Origin: an uncultured Planctomycetota bacterium
Lineage (GTDB): Bacteria; Planctomycetota; Planctomycetia; Gemmatales; HRBIN36
Reading direction: 5' to 3'
Length of the DNA: 64,000 nucleotides
Assembly: GCA_937944855.1 (NCBI GenBank)
Contig: CALFAY010000010.1
Span: 124,001 to 188,000 of the forward strand
Shown: positions 8,280-17,634 of the stretch, in pieces
Position numbering within the stretch: position 1 is the first letter of the stretch
Layout of the letters: each line of letters starts with the position of its first letter
Notes under the pieces: model-generated
Database searches by the model: none
Told to the model about the DNA's origin: nothing
The model's input: only the letters and a program-made list of their open reading frames with translations
Translations under genes and position numbers: made by a program

Positions 8280-9857
8280 CTACCTCCGCAACCGCAGATA
8301 CCGTTGCTCGTATTCAATCGCGCGCCGCTGCCATGACCAGTCTTGCAACATGCCGGTGCGCTGCACCTTCCTCCAGGTCGGCTCGTCGTGATAAGTCTGC
8401 ACGGCCCGCCGCACCGCCTGCACCAGGGCCGAGGCTGTGTAATCCTTGAACACGAAGCCGGTCGCAGTGCCGGCGGCCAGCGTCTGCGGGGTCACATCAG
8501 TGACCGTGTCGTTCAGTCCGCCCGTCTTGCGGACGATGGGCACCGTGCCATATTTGAGACTGTACAATTGGTTCAACCCAGCCGGTTCAAAGCGGCTGGG
8601 CATGAGGAACATGTCGGCCCCTCCTTCGATCTGGTGGGCGAGGGCTTCGTCAAACCGGAGGACGGCGGCGACGCGGTTGGGCCAGCGATGCACCAGCCGC
8701 TTCAACATCTCATGATAGACGGCCTCGCCCGTGCCGAGGACGACCAGTTGCACGGCCTCCTCGAGCATCTGCGGAGCGGCCATCGCCAGCAGGTCCAGGC
8801 CCTTCTGCTCGACCAACCGGGTGACCATGCCGATGAGCGGCACTTGAGAGCGGACCGGCAGATTGAGCCGGACCTGCAAGGTCGTCTTGCACTTCGTCTT
8901 GCCCGCCGCCACCGTCTCGACCGAGTACCGCGCTGGAAGAAACGGATCGGTCTCCGGGTTCCACGATTCGTAATCGACGCCGTTGATGATGCCGACCAGC
9001 TTGTCCCGGTGGTGCCGCAACACATCGTCGAGTCCGCAGCCGTGTTCCGGGGTCTGGATCTCCTGGGCGTAAGTCCGGCTCACCGTGCTGACCAGATCGG
9101 CGAAAACGATGCCGCCTTTGAGCAGATTCAGTTTGCCGTAGAACTCCAACTGCCGCCAGTTGAACAGCTTCCAGTCCAGCCCCGTAAGCATCATGTCCCA
9201 GTGCCAGAACACGCCCTGGTAGGCCAGATTGTGGATGGTGAAGACAGTGCGAATGGCTGAGTAGCGGGCATCGCGCGGACCGTACATTTCCCGGACATAA
9301 ACGGGAATCAATCCCGTCTGCCAGTCATTGCAGTGCAGAACGTCAGGCCACAAGTCGAGTCGAGGAAGGGCTTCCAGCACCGCCCGGCTGAAGAAGAGGA
9401 AGCGGGCGAAGTTGTCCTCATAATCCCGCATCTTGCCGCCGGGCAGCCGGTACTGATACAGTCCCCGCCCTTCAGCCGGATCGTCCCGGGAAAAGAAACG
9501 CTCCTGCTCCACCAGATAGACGGTCACTTCCGAGCGGGGCAGATGGCTCCGCCACAACTGCCCGACGTGAGTTTCTTTTCCGACGGGAACGCTGACATAC
9601 TGGCCTGTCGGTTCGATGAGCGGACCAGCCTGACGGGCACAATTGTAGAGCGGAAGGAAGACGACGCACTGATGCCCCCGCTCAGCCAGCGCGCGGGGCA
9701 AGGCCCCGACCACGTCGCCCAGGCCGCCGGTCTTGGCGAAGGGCGAGGCTTCGGAACTGGCGAAGACGATCCGCAGCGGTGCGGACAAGCGTTCCGAACC
9801 GAAAACAGCAGTTTCGGCAGGCGATCCCAAGGCGGCTTTCCAAGCGTCAGGTTCCAT
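8280..9857 (-). CDS. glgA: glycogen synthase (ADP-glucose type, GT5)
   Basis: 525 residues. It extends alpha-1,4-glucan chains from ADP-glucose. The N-terminal GT-B domain carries the substrate loop K42-TGGLGDV, then HCNDWQTGLIPVYV and VFTIHNLAYQGVF. The C-terminal domain has IGMVTRLVEQKGLDLL and the donor-site motif MPSRFEPAGLNQLYSLKYGTVPIVRKTGGL. It carries about 27 residues before the usual LRIVFASSEASPF start; no clear ribosome site marks the ATG at 9857, so the true start may be internal. It lies immediately upstream of the GH57 gene, forming a glycogen synthesis/remodelling pair. Confidence 0.93.
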   Translation of the reverse strand: MEPDAWKAALGSPAETAVFGSERLSAPLRIVFASSEASPFAKTGGLGDVVGALPRALAERGHQCVVFLPLYNCARQAGPLIEPTGQYVSVPVGKETHVGQLWRSHLPRSEVTVYLVEQERFFSRDDPAEGRGLYQYRLPGGKMRDYEDNFARFLFFSRAVLEALPRLDLWPDVLHCNDWQTGLIPVYVREMYGPRDARYSAIRTVFTIHNLAYQGVFWHWDMMLTGLDWKLFNWRQLEFYGKLNLLKGGIVFADLVSTVSRTYAQEIQTPEHGCGLDDVLRHHRDKLVGIINGVDYESWNPETDPFLPARYSVETVAAGKTKCKTTLQVRLNLPVRSQVPLIGMVTRLVEQKGLDLLAMAAPQMLEEAVQLVVLGTGEAVYHEMLKRLVHRWPNRVAAVLRFDEALAHQIEGGADMFLMPSRFEPAGLNQLYSLKYGTVPIVRKTGGLNDTVTDVTPQTLAAGTATGFVFKDYTASALVQAVRRAVQTYHDEPTWRKVQRTGMLQDWSWQRRAIEYEQRYLRLRR

Positions 9858-9939
9858 GGTGTCAGGCCATTGTCAGACTTTAGCCGAGGCGACGAGCCTT
9901 CGCAACGGCAGCCGAGGACCGTTCGCTTTCGGGAGGCGG

Positions 9940-11232
9940 TCAAGGAGCAGGTCTTTTGATCCGCAGCAGGGTGAAGGGAGCCAAGGAAAGCACGTTCACA
10001 TGGCCGCTGGTATCTTCGCAGACGCCCAGCAGGACGTATTTGGTCGTCACTGTGCCGTCGGCCAGGCGGGCGATGCCGTGATGCCAGGGCAGCTCCTTGC
10101 CGGAAGCGTCCTTGAACTCGGTGTAGCCCGGATTGCGGATGGCGAGGGGACCGAGATCGCGTGGAGCCGAATCGCCTGGCCGGTAATGCACCAAATGGCC
10201 CAGATCAATGCCGTGCTTCCGCTCCGTGACCGCGGCCCAGACATCGCCCCTGGGACCGACGCACAACGCCCGGCAATCCGTGCTCCTGGCCCCGGGAATG
10301 AGGGGACCGAGGCTCTTGCCTCGCAGCACGTCGCCGTCGCCCGTCAGATCGTAGGCGTAAAGCAGGTTGGTACTCATGGGCACGCAGTAAAGCGTCTTGC
10401 CATCGGGAGACACGTCCCAGTTGAGCGGATGGCTGTTCGGATCGGCCAGGCGCGAGTCGGCGGACGGCGGTTGGCCATCGATCGTTTGCCGAAGCCGTTC
10501 CAGTCGTTTCTTGTCGGGGTTGTAGCGGGCGATCTCGCCGCCGAGGATCGGATGGTAGGCCCGTCCGCGGTGATCGAGCACGATGAAGGCGTACATGTGC
10601 CGGGTGTCGAGCAGATCGGTGTACTTCCCCGTCGCCAAGTCAAGGACGAGGAAATGGCTGCTCTCGATGGGCCGTTCGTCGCTGCACGTCGAGACGTAAC
10701 CCAAATTGCGGGTCTCGTCGGCGACGAAGCTGATGATGCCCTGATGCGGAATCGGGATGGGATAGACCTTCGTGGTCCCGGCGGCGGGGTCGTACACCAT
10801 CGGATAACCGCCCGGATATTCGGTCCGATTCTCATCCTTTTCCGGATAGCCTTGCTTCGTGCCGAAGTAGATCTTGCCGCTGGGTCCGACGAAATTGCGG
10901 GTGTGGATCTTGGATTGGGCGGCGAACCCCGTGGCCGTCGTGCCGATCTCCTTGTGGGCGTCCACGACGATTCTCATTCGCTCCGTCGTCGGATCGAATT
11001 CGACGAGATAAGCGTTCACGCCGTACTTCGCGGTGCCGATGTAGAGCCGACCGTTCTTGCCGCAGACGATACTGAAGTAGCCGCTGCCCTGATTGGTCGT
11101 CTCCTTCGGAATCGCGTAAGCGGTCGCTTGCAGCCAGTGCTTGGGCAGGGGGTCGTCGGCCCCGTCGGCCGCCACGGTCAACGCCGCCAGGCACCACCCC
11201 GCCAGGCCCACGCATCCGATTCCTTTCCTCAT
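9940..11232 (-). CDS. secreted beta-propeller-like protein, function unknown
   Basis: 430 residues from the ATG at 11232, which has GGAGA upstream and starts a signal peptide (CVGLAGWCLAALTVAADGADD). The body is a string of about 50-residue beta units with repeated turn motifs such as GKNGRLYIGTAKYG, GPSGKIYFGTKQGYP, SPDGKTLYCVPMST and GPRGDVWAAVTERKHG, which is the pattern of a six- or seven-bladed propeller of the NHL/SMP-30 kind. No catalytic motif is evident. It is divergent from the PVC fusion gene over 113 bases, and the two may share control. It could be a lyase or a sugar/lactone-binding propeller. Confidence 0.75.
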   Translation of the reverse strand: MRKGIGCVGLAGWCLAALTVAADGADDPLPKHWLQATAYAIPKETTNQGSGYFSIVCGKNGRLYIGTAKYGVNAYLVEFDPTTERMRIVVDAHKEIGTTATGFAAQSKIHTRNFVGPSGKIYFGTKQGYPEKDENRTEYPGGYPMVYDPAAGTTKVYPIPIPHQGIISFVADETRNLGYVSTCSDERPIESSHFLVLDLATGKYTDLLDTRHMYAFIVLDHRGRAYHPILGGEIARYNPDKKRLERLRQTIDGQPPSADSRLADPNSHPLNWDVSPDGKTLYCVPMSTNLLYAYDLTGDGDVLRGKSLGPLIPGARSTDCRALCVGPRGDVWAAVTERKHGIDLGHLVHYRPGDSAPRDLGPLAIRNPGYTEFKDASGKELPWHHGIARLADGTVTTKYVLLGVCEDTSGHVNVLSLAPFTLLRIKRPAP

Positions 11233-11345
11233 CGTCAGGTCTCCACCGGCTTTCAGCGCATCGCCGGACGCTCTCTTGCCCTTGCAAGGCATCGGCGGTT
11301 AAGCTGAGATCCCCAGATAGAAACTCGTACCGGGGGGCCAGGCTG

Positions 11346-14300
11346 ATGTCAATGCGCTGTCTGACCGCATCGGCTTTTTTGCTGGTCTGCTTCGGGCTGA
11401 ACGCGGCCGTCGGAGAGGATGTTGCTCCCGAAGCCCGCGGCTTCGACGTGGACCCATACTACGTCCATCGCAGCTATCCGAAGCTGACCACGCCGATGTG
11501 GGTGGGCGAAGAAGGGGTCGAGGCGGTGGTCATCCTCGGCATCGACGACATGCGCGGCCATCAGACCTGGGAGGCGTATCTTCGGCCGATCCTCGAACGG
11601 CTCAAGCGGATCGACGGCCGAGCGCCGGTCAGCATCATGACCTGCGGGATCGATCCGCACGAACCGCACCTGCAAAAGTGGCTCCAGGAGGGGGTCAGCC
11701 TCGAGTGTCATACCTATGACCATCCCTGCCCGATCCTGCGGGATGGCGATTTCGCCAAAGCCAAGGGGACCTACGATCGCTGCGTGGACCTGATGTTCTC
11801 CATTCCCAACAACTCGCCAGTGGCCTTCCGCACCCCCTGCTGCGATTCGCTCAACACCAACTCGCCTCGGATGTATGCCGAGATTTTCAACAAGACCACG
11901 GAGAATGGCCGCTTCCTGCACATCGACACCAGCGTATTCCATCTCTTCACGGCCAACGATCCCGACCTGCCCCGGGAACTGGTGCTCGACGCCGACGGAA
12001 GCGAACGCTTCCGGAAATACCTGCCCCGCGACCGTTCCTTCGTCAACCTCATCGAGGACTACCCGTATCCCTACGTCATCGGCCGGGTCTGCTGGGAGTT
12101 TCCGTGCATGGTGCCGAGCGACTGGCAGGCCCAGCACTTGCACAAGCCGAACAACCCGATCACCGTCCGCGACTGGCAGGCCGCCGTGGATTGCACGGTC
12201 ATCAAGCAGGGCGTGTTCTGTCTCGTTTTCCATCCGCACGGCTGGATCAGAAACGAGCAGATCATCGACCTGATTGACTACTGTGTGTCAAAGTATGGAC
12301 GCAAGGTCAAGTTCCTCACCTTCCGGGAAGCCCTGGAGCGGCTCAACCGCAATTTCCTGAAAGGGGCGTCCCTGCGCAAGCCTGACGGCAGCGACGCTGG
12401 CATCCGCCTCGTGGACCGCGACGGCGACGGCCGACTCGAACCGATCCGCGTGCCGGTGCCAGAGCCGTTTCCCGCCCCTCCCTTTCCCCTGCCCCAGGGC
12501 GTGTCCTTCCGGGACGAACAGGGCCTGGATACCGGAGCGCGGCTGATCGACCTGGATGACGACGGCCATCTCGACCTGATACTGTCCAACGAACATCGCT
12601 ACGGCATCTGGCTCTTCGAGCCGGCAAAAAAAGCGTGGAAGGAAATCGTCAACAGTCCGAGAAAACCCGAAGAGCCGGGGATCCCGCCTATCGCTCTGAA
12701 CGGCACCAACAACGGGTTCTTCGTCCGCCAGCGGACTTTGTGGTGGCAAAATGAGCGGACGACGCTGCTCCGCGACCACATGGACCGCCGCAGCTTCGAT
12801 CAACTGCTCGGCGACATCCAGCCGGGACCGAAGCCGCCTCAGCAGTCGCTTCGCTGTATTCAGCCGAAGCCCGGCTTCGTTGCCGAACTGGTCGCCGCCG
12901 AGCCGCTGGTCCGCGACCCGATCGCGTTCGCCTGGGGACCGGACGGGCGGCTCTGGGTCGTCGAGATGACCGATTATCCGGTCGGCGGCGTGAAAGGCAG
13001 CGTCAAGGTACTCGAAGACAGCGACGGCGACGGAAAGTATGACAGGGCTGTGTCATTCTTGACCGATCTGGACTTTCCCACCGGCGTATTGCCGTGGCGG
13101 AACGGCGTGCTGGTTGCTTGTGCTCCGGACATTTTTCACGCCGAGGACACTGACGGCGATGGCAAGGCGGACAGGCGGGAAGTGTTGTTCACAGGCTTCG
13201 GCCAGGGCAATCAGCAGCATCGGGTCAACGGCCTGATGTGGGGCCTGGACGGCTGGGTGTACGGGGCCAATGGCGACAGCGGCGGCGTCATCCGCAGCCT
13301 GCGCAAGCCGGATCAGAAGCCGGTCAACGTCTCCGGACGCGACTTCCGCTTCAAACCGGACACCGGAGATTTCGAGGCTGTCACCGGCATGACCCAGTTC
13401 GGTCGCTGCGCCGACGACTGGGGCAACTGGTTCGGCGGCAACAATGCCAATCCGCTGTGGCACTTCGTCCTCGACGATGGCCGCCTCCGCCGCAATTCGC
13501 ATATCGCTCCGCCCATTCCTCGCGTTGACGTACCTGTGTCGCCCGGCCAATCGCCGGTCTTTCCGATCAGCCGCCTGCTGCCCCGCTTCAACGACTTCCA
13601 CACCGCCAACCGCTTTACCTCGGCGTGCAGTCCGATTGTGTACCGGGATGACCTCTTCGGTCCGCACTTCGCCGGAAACGTATTTATCAGCGAGCCGGTG
13701 CATAATCTGGTGAGCCGACTGATACTTTCGCCGCGCGGCGTCACTTTCGTCGGCCGGCGTGCTCCCGACGAAGAACGCTCCGAGTTTCTGGCTTCCACGG
13801 ACAATTGGTTCCGCCCGACGATGCTCCGGGTCGGGCCGGACGGTGCGCTGTGGATCGCCGACATGTACCGCCATGTCATCGAGCATCCCGAATGGATTCC
13901 GAAGGACTGGCAGGAACGGCTCGACCTCCGGGCCGGGCACGACATGGGCCGCATCTATCGGGTTTATCCCTTGCACGAAAAGCCGCGTCCGATTCCGCGG
14001 CTCGACCGGCTTGACACGGCCGAACTGGTCGCGGCTCTGGACAGCCCCAGCGGGTGGCAGCGGGACATGGTGCAGATGCTGCTGCTGTGGCGGCAGGATC
14101 CGGCAGCCGTCGGACCGCTGCGAAACTTGGTCAGGAACTGTCCCCGAGCGGAGGCCCGAGCCGCCGCCCTCTGCTCTCTGGACCTGCTTAACGATCTGGA
14201 TCGTGACACCCTCTTGTCACGGCTGGAAGACCCGCATCCCGGCGTCCGCCGTCAAGCCGTGCGGCTGAGCCGACGCCGACAGGGACTTGACGAGGCGTTC

Positions 14301-16085
14301 CTGGATCGTCTGCTGGCTCGGCAGATAGATCGCGATGCGATGGTCCGCATGGAACTGGCCTACGTTCTCGGCGACTGGGACGATCCGCGGGTGGGTCCGA
14401 CGCTCGGCACTCTGTTGGTCCGCGCGGACGACGATGCCTACCTCCGCGCTGCGGTGCTGAGTTCGGTCAATGTCCGAAATATCGAAGGCGTGCTGGTCGA
14501 GGCCTTGCGGCATCGGCCAGAAGAACTCGAAAGCCTGCTCCGATTGGCGTCCGCCCTGGGCAACCGCAACGCCGCGGCCCGGATGCTCGAAGCCGTCGCT
14601 CAGGCAGAGGGACATCGCTACGCCGCCTGGCGGTTCGCCGCCCTGGCCGGCTTCCTGGATCAGATGGACCAGAAGCGTTCCGGCGTCATGAATCTGGCCA
14701 AGGACGACGAAGCCATTTACCGCAATGCTCTGGCCCGGCTGAGGCCAGTGTTTGACACTGCCCGGAAAGCGGCTGTCGATGCTGAGCGGGAGGAGGCGGA
14801 GCGTCGGGCCGCCATCCGGCTGTTGGGGCGTGGTCCCGATCGGCATGCCGAGGACCGGGAACTTCTCGCCTCCCTGCTGACGCCGCAGACGCCTCCCACC
14901 CTGCAAACCGCGGCTGCCGCCACGCTGGGCCGACTCAGCGGCGACGACGTGCCCCGCCTGTTGCTCCGCGGCTGGAAAGCTTACAGTCCGACGTTGCGTT
15001 CGCAGGTCCTCGATCTGCTCCTGGCGAGAGCCGAATGGCTCGATCCGTTGCTGGCCGGAATCGAGAACAAGCAGATCGTGCCGTTCGACCTCGACGCCGC
15101 CCGTCGCCAACGGCTGCTGGACCACCCCAATGAAATCATCCGGAATCGTGCGGTCCAGGTGTTTCAGGGAACGTTCAGCGCCGACCGCCGGAAACTGATC
15201 GAAGAGTATCGCCCCGCCCTGAAGAACTCCGGCGATTCGGCTCGGGGACAGACGGTGTTCAGCAAGCACTGCTCGGCGTGCCACAAGGTCGGCAATGTCG
15301 GTCACGACGTGGGACCGAACCTCGGCGCGTTGCACGACAAGTCGCCGGAGTATCTCTTGACGGCGATCCTCGATCCGAACCGGGCTGTGGAAGCCCGCTA
15401 TGTCAATTACGTCGCCCTGACCCGCGACGGCCGAACGCTGACGGGCCTGTTGGCCAGTGAAACGGCCACCAGCATCACGCTCATCGGAACGGAGGGGAAA
15501 CCGGAGACGCTGCTGCGGACCGACCTCGAAGACTTGCAGAGCACCGGCAAATCGGTCATGCCCGAGGGGCTGGAGAAAGACATTTCGCCGAGCGACATGG
15601 CCGATCTGCTGGCCTTCCTGACGGCATCGTTGCCGCCGCGGCAGCCGAAGAGCTTCGCCGGGAACAAACCGGAGCCGGTGCGTCCCGGCGAAGACGGCAG
15701 CCTCCGCCTGACGGCGCGGAACTGTTTCATCTACGGCCCGTCGCTGGTTTTCGAGGAGCAGTTCGGCAACCTCGGCTACTGGACCAGCGAGGGCGACATG
15801 GCCGAGTGGGTCCTGCACGGCGTCAAGCCGGGCCGCTACGAAGTGACATTGGAGTACGCCTGCCACGACGGCTCCGCGGGAGATCGGCTGGTGGTTCAGG
15901 TCGGCGATCAGCGGATCGAGTTCAAGGTGCCCGGGACCGGCGAATGGGAGAATTACCGCAAGGTGCCGATCGGCACGTTGCAACTGGAAAGCGGCGAGCA
16001 GCGTGTCATCGTCCGCTCGGCCGGGCCGATCCGCAGTGCATTGATCGACCTGAGAGAACTTCGCCTGCTACCCAAGCGGCGTTGA
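11346..16085 (+). CDS. secreted multi-domain protein: deacetylase-like + PVC dehydrogenase propeller + HEAT + cytochrome c + C-terminal beta domain
   Basis: 1,579 residues with a signal peptide (SAFLLVCFGLNAAVGE). Order: residues ~45-330, a polysaccharide-deacetylase/NodB-like fold with the DD pair D67-D68 and H122-x3-H126; ~350-430, an FG-GAP/EF-like repeat (DRDGDGRLEP, DLDDDGHLDL); ~490-870, the PVC-type propeller of putative membrane-bound dehydrogenases (FAWGPDGRLWVVEMTDYP, VGPDGALWIADMYRHVIEHP); ~900-1290, HEAT-like helices; ~1295-1420, the planctomycete haem domain with C1309-SA-C1312-H1313; ~1440-1579, a carbohydrate-binding-like beta domain. PVC propeller-cytochrome proteins are common in planctomycetes, but an N-terminal deacetylase module is unusual. 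It probably oxidises a sugar or polymer outside the cell, passing electrons to the haem. Confidence 0.85.
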   Translation: MSMRCLTASAFLLVCFGLNAAVGEDVAPEARGFDVDPYYVHRSYPKLTTPMWVGEEGVEAVVILGIDDMRGHQTWEAYLRPILERLKRIDGRAPVSIMTCGIDPHEPHLQKWLQEGVSLECHTYDHPCPILRDGDFAKAKGTYDRCVDLMFSIPNNSPVAFRTPCCDSLNTNSPRMYAEIFNKTTENGRFLHIDTSVFHLFTANDPDLPRELVLDADGSERFRKYLPRDRSFVNLIEDYPYPYVIGRVCWEFPCMVPSDWQAQHLHKPNNPITVRDWQAAVDCTVIKQGVFCLVFHPHGWIRNEQIIDLIDYCVSKYGRKVKFLTFREALERLNRNFLKGASLRKPDGSDAGIRLVDRDGDGRLEPIRVPVPEPFPAPPFPLPQGVSFRDEQGLDTGARLIDLDDDGHLDLILSNEHRYGIWLFEPAKKAWKEIVNSPRKPEEPGIPPIALNGTNNGFFVRQRTLWWQNERTTLLRDHMDRRSFDQLLGDIQPGPKPPQQSLRCIQPKPGFVAELVAAEPLVRDPIAFAWGPDGRLWVVEMTDYPVGGVKGSVKVLEDSDGDGKYDRAVSFLTDLDFPTGVLPWRNGVLVACAPDIFHAEDTDGDGKADRREVLFTGFGQGNQQHRVNGLMWGLDGWVYGANGDSGGVIRSLRKPDQKPVNVSGRDFRFKPDTGDFEAVTGMTQFGRCADDWGNWFGGNNANPLWHFVLDDGRLRRNSHIAPPIPRVDVPVSPGQSPVFPISRLLPRFNDFHTANRFTSACSPIVYRDDLFGPHFAGNVFISEPVHNLVSRLILSPRGVTFVGRRAPDEERSEFLASTDNWFRPTMLRVGPDGALWIADMYRHVIEHPEWIPKDWQERLDLRAGHDMGRIYRVYPLHEKPRPIPRLDRLDTAELVAALDSPSGWQRDMVQMLLLWRQDPAAVGPLRNLVRNCPRAEARAAALCSLDLLNDLDRDTLLSRLEDPHPGVRRQAVRLSRRRQGLDEAFLDRLLARQIDRDAMVRMELAYVLGDWDDPRVGPTLGTLLVRADDDAYLRAAVLSSVNVRNIEGVLVEALRHRPEELESLLRLASALGNRNAAARMLEAVAQAEGHRYAAWRFAALAGFLDQMDQKRSGVMNLAKDDEAIYRNALARLRPVFDTARKAAVDAEREEAERRAAIRLLGRGPDRHAEDRELLASLLTPQTPPTLQTAAAATLGRLSGDDVPRLLLRGWKAYSPTLRSQVLDLLLARAEWLDPLLAGIENKQIVPFDLDAARRQRLLDHPNEIIRNRAVQVFQGTFSADRRKLIEEYRPALKNSGDSARGQTVFSKHCSACHKVGNVGHDVGPNLGALHDKSPEYLLTAILDPNRAVEARYVNYVALTRDGRTLTGLLASETATSITLIGTEGKPETLLRTDLEDLQSTGKSVMPEGLEKDISPSDMADLLAFLTASLPPRQPKSFAGNKPEPVRPGEDGSLRLTARNCFIYGPSLVFEEQFGNLGYWTSEGDMAEWVLHGVKPGRYEVTLEYACHDGSAGDRLVVQVGDQRIEFKVPGTGEWENYRKVPIGTLQLESGEQRVIVRSAGPIRSALIDLRELRLLPKRR

Positions 16086-16331
16086 CCGATTCGCCCAAAG
16101 CAGTACCCTGGGGACCGCGAACAGGGTAGCGGGGCGACGGGGAAATCCGCACATTCCAGAGGACCGGACGCCGTCTGCGAAGATTTGGTGATCAAGGCGA
16201 CACCGGGGCCAGGCAGCGGCGTAGAATCGGAACGGGAACCAGCGGAACGTCACGAGTCGGCCTGCGGGCCGGACTCCGCCGACGCTGCGTCATCCGCCCT
16301 GACTCAGCCAACCGAAGTTCGGAGGTCCGGC

Positions 16332-17594
16332 ATGACCTTTCACACCGACCCGGAACATTTCATCCCGATCCGCAAGTGCGATCTGGTAAATCATCTGTGC
16401 GGCGATCTCGGGTCCGACACGGCCGAGGCGGAAGACCTGCGGAAAATTGCCCGGATCCTCGAAGCGATCATCCATTACGAATACCACATCCGTCTGGAGG
16501 ACCTGAAGACCGCGTACGCGCCGTTCGATCCGGACACGGAGACGCATCCACTGGTGCCGCTGAATAAAGCGGAGAAACTGCAACACCTGGAAGACCTGAT
16601 TGGCCGGTTTATCTGGCTTCTGGAACGGGCCAATTTCAAGCGGCTGAGCCAAGCCGACATCGAGAAAGCGATCCGGGAAGGGACGCAATGGGGTCTGCGT
16701 TTCGACGTGGACTTTTCCATGTTCGACAAGCTCGAGATCTTTGCCCGGGGAGCCGCCACCCTGAAACGCAAACGCCAACGGGGCTTCTGGCCGTGGACGC
16801 GGTTGGAAGAGTACGAAGTGCCCGTGTACCGCCGCCTGGTCATCATCTTGCGGATGAAAAAGCATCCGCAAGTGCCGCCTTACATCGATACCGACAACGT
16901 GTACATCAAGATTTTCAAGGACATCGCCCGGATGGACCTGGAGATGCTGCTTCCGGGTTCCCGGGTGCGGATGAGGCCGTTGGATCAGGGCAAAGTGGCC
17001 GTGCCGGTGGCGACCGGCATCACCGTCACCGGATACAAGGTGTTCAGCCTGGGGGCCGCCGGGCTGAAGATGCTCACCGCCTTGTCCAATCTCTCGAGCA
17101 TGATCCTCCTGGCGACGCTGGCGGCCGGGGCGTTCGGCTACGGCTGGCGGACCTTTTCGGGCTACCAGAACACCCGACGCCGTTACCAGCTGGTCCTGAC
17201 GGAAAACCTCTATTTCCACACGCTGGACAACAACTGTGGAGCGCTGTTCCATCTCCTCGACCAAGCCGAGGAGCAGGAGTTTCGTGAGGCGTTACTGGCG
17301 TATTACCTGCTGTGGAGACAGGCTCCGGAGGAAGGCTGGGACCTGGAGACGCTTGATCGCCGCGTCGAGGAGTTCCTGGAACGGACGGCCAACATCAAGG
17401 TCGATTTCGAGATCCATGACGCCCTGGAGAAGGCCTTGCGGCTGGGCATGATCGAGCAGTGTCCCGCCGGCCGGTTGCGAGCCACTCATCCCCACGAAGT
17501 GCTGCGACGGCTCGACCACCTCTGGGACAACTATTTCACTTACAACACGCCTCCGCTGTGTGCGGCCTCTGAGAAGAATGCCTTCGCGAGTTAG
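16332..17594 (+). CDS. DUF3754 (TMEM143-like) membrane protein
   Basis: 420 residues from the ATG at 16332 (GGAGG seven bases upstream); the frame runs back to 16185 but that stretch is not protein-like. It starts HTDPEHFIPIRKCDLVNHLC, as expected for the family. The middle has RGFWPWTRLEEYEVPVYRRLVIILRMK, then KIFKDIARMDLEMLLPGSRV. Two hydrophobic segments sit near residues 235-280 (AAGLKMLTALSNLSSMILLA, AGAFGYGWRTFSGY). The C-terminal 130 residues are soluble and helical. Members occur from bacteria to mitochondria without a proven role. It stands alone, convergent with the CPBP protease. Confidence 0.75.
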   Translation: MTFHTDPEHFIPIRKCDLVNHLCGDLGSDTAEAEDLRKIARILEAIIHYEYHIRLEDLKTAYAPFDPDTETHPLVPLNKAEKLQHLEDLIGRFIWLLERANFKRLSQADIEKAIREGTQWGLRFDVDFSMFDKLEIFARGAATLKRKRQRGFWPWTRLEEYEVPVYRRLVIILRMKKHPQVPPYIDTDNVYIKIFKDIARMDLEMLLPGSRVRMRPLDQGKVAVPVATGITVTGYKVFSLGAAGLKMLTALSNLSSMILLATLAAGAFGYGWRTFSGYQNTRRRYQLVLTENLYFHTLDNNCGALFHLLDQAEEQEFREALLAYYLLWRQAPEEGWDLETLDRRVEEFLERTANIKVDFEIHDALEKALRLGMIEQCPAGRLRATHPHEVLRRLDHLWDNYFTYNTPPLCAASEKNAFAS

Positions 17595-17634
17595 GCAGGT
17601 GCAGGCCCGCCGCAGGAGCGGTTTTCCATCGCCA

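Noticed and set aside
6078-8336. 752-residue open frame on the plus strand
   Set aside because: Exact antisense of the GH57 gene, which has all family motifs; no ribosome site or domain in this frame.
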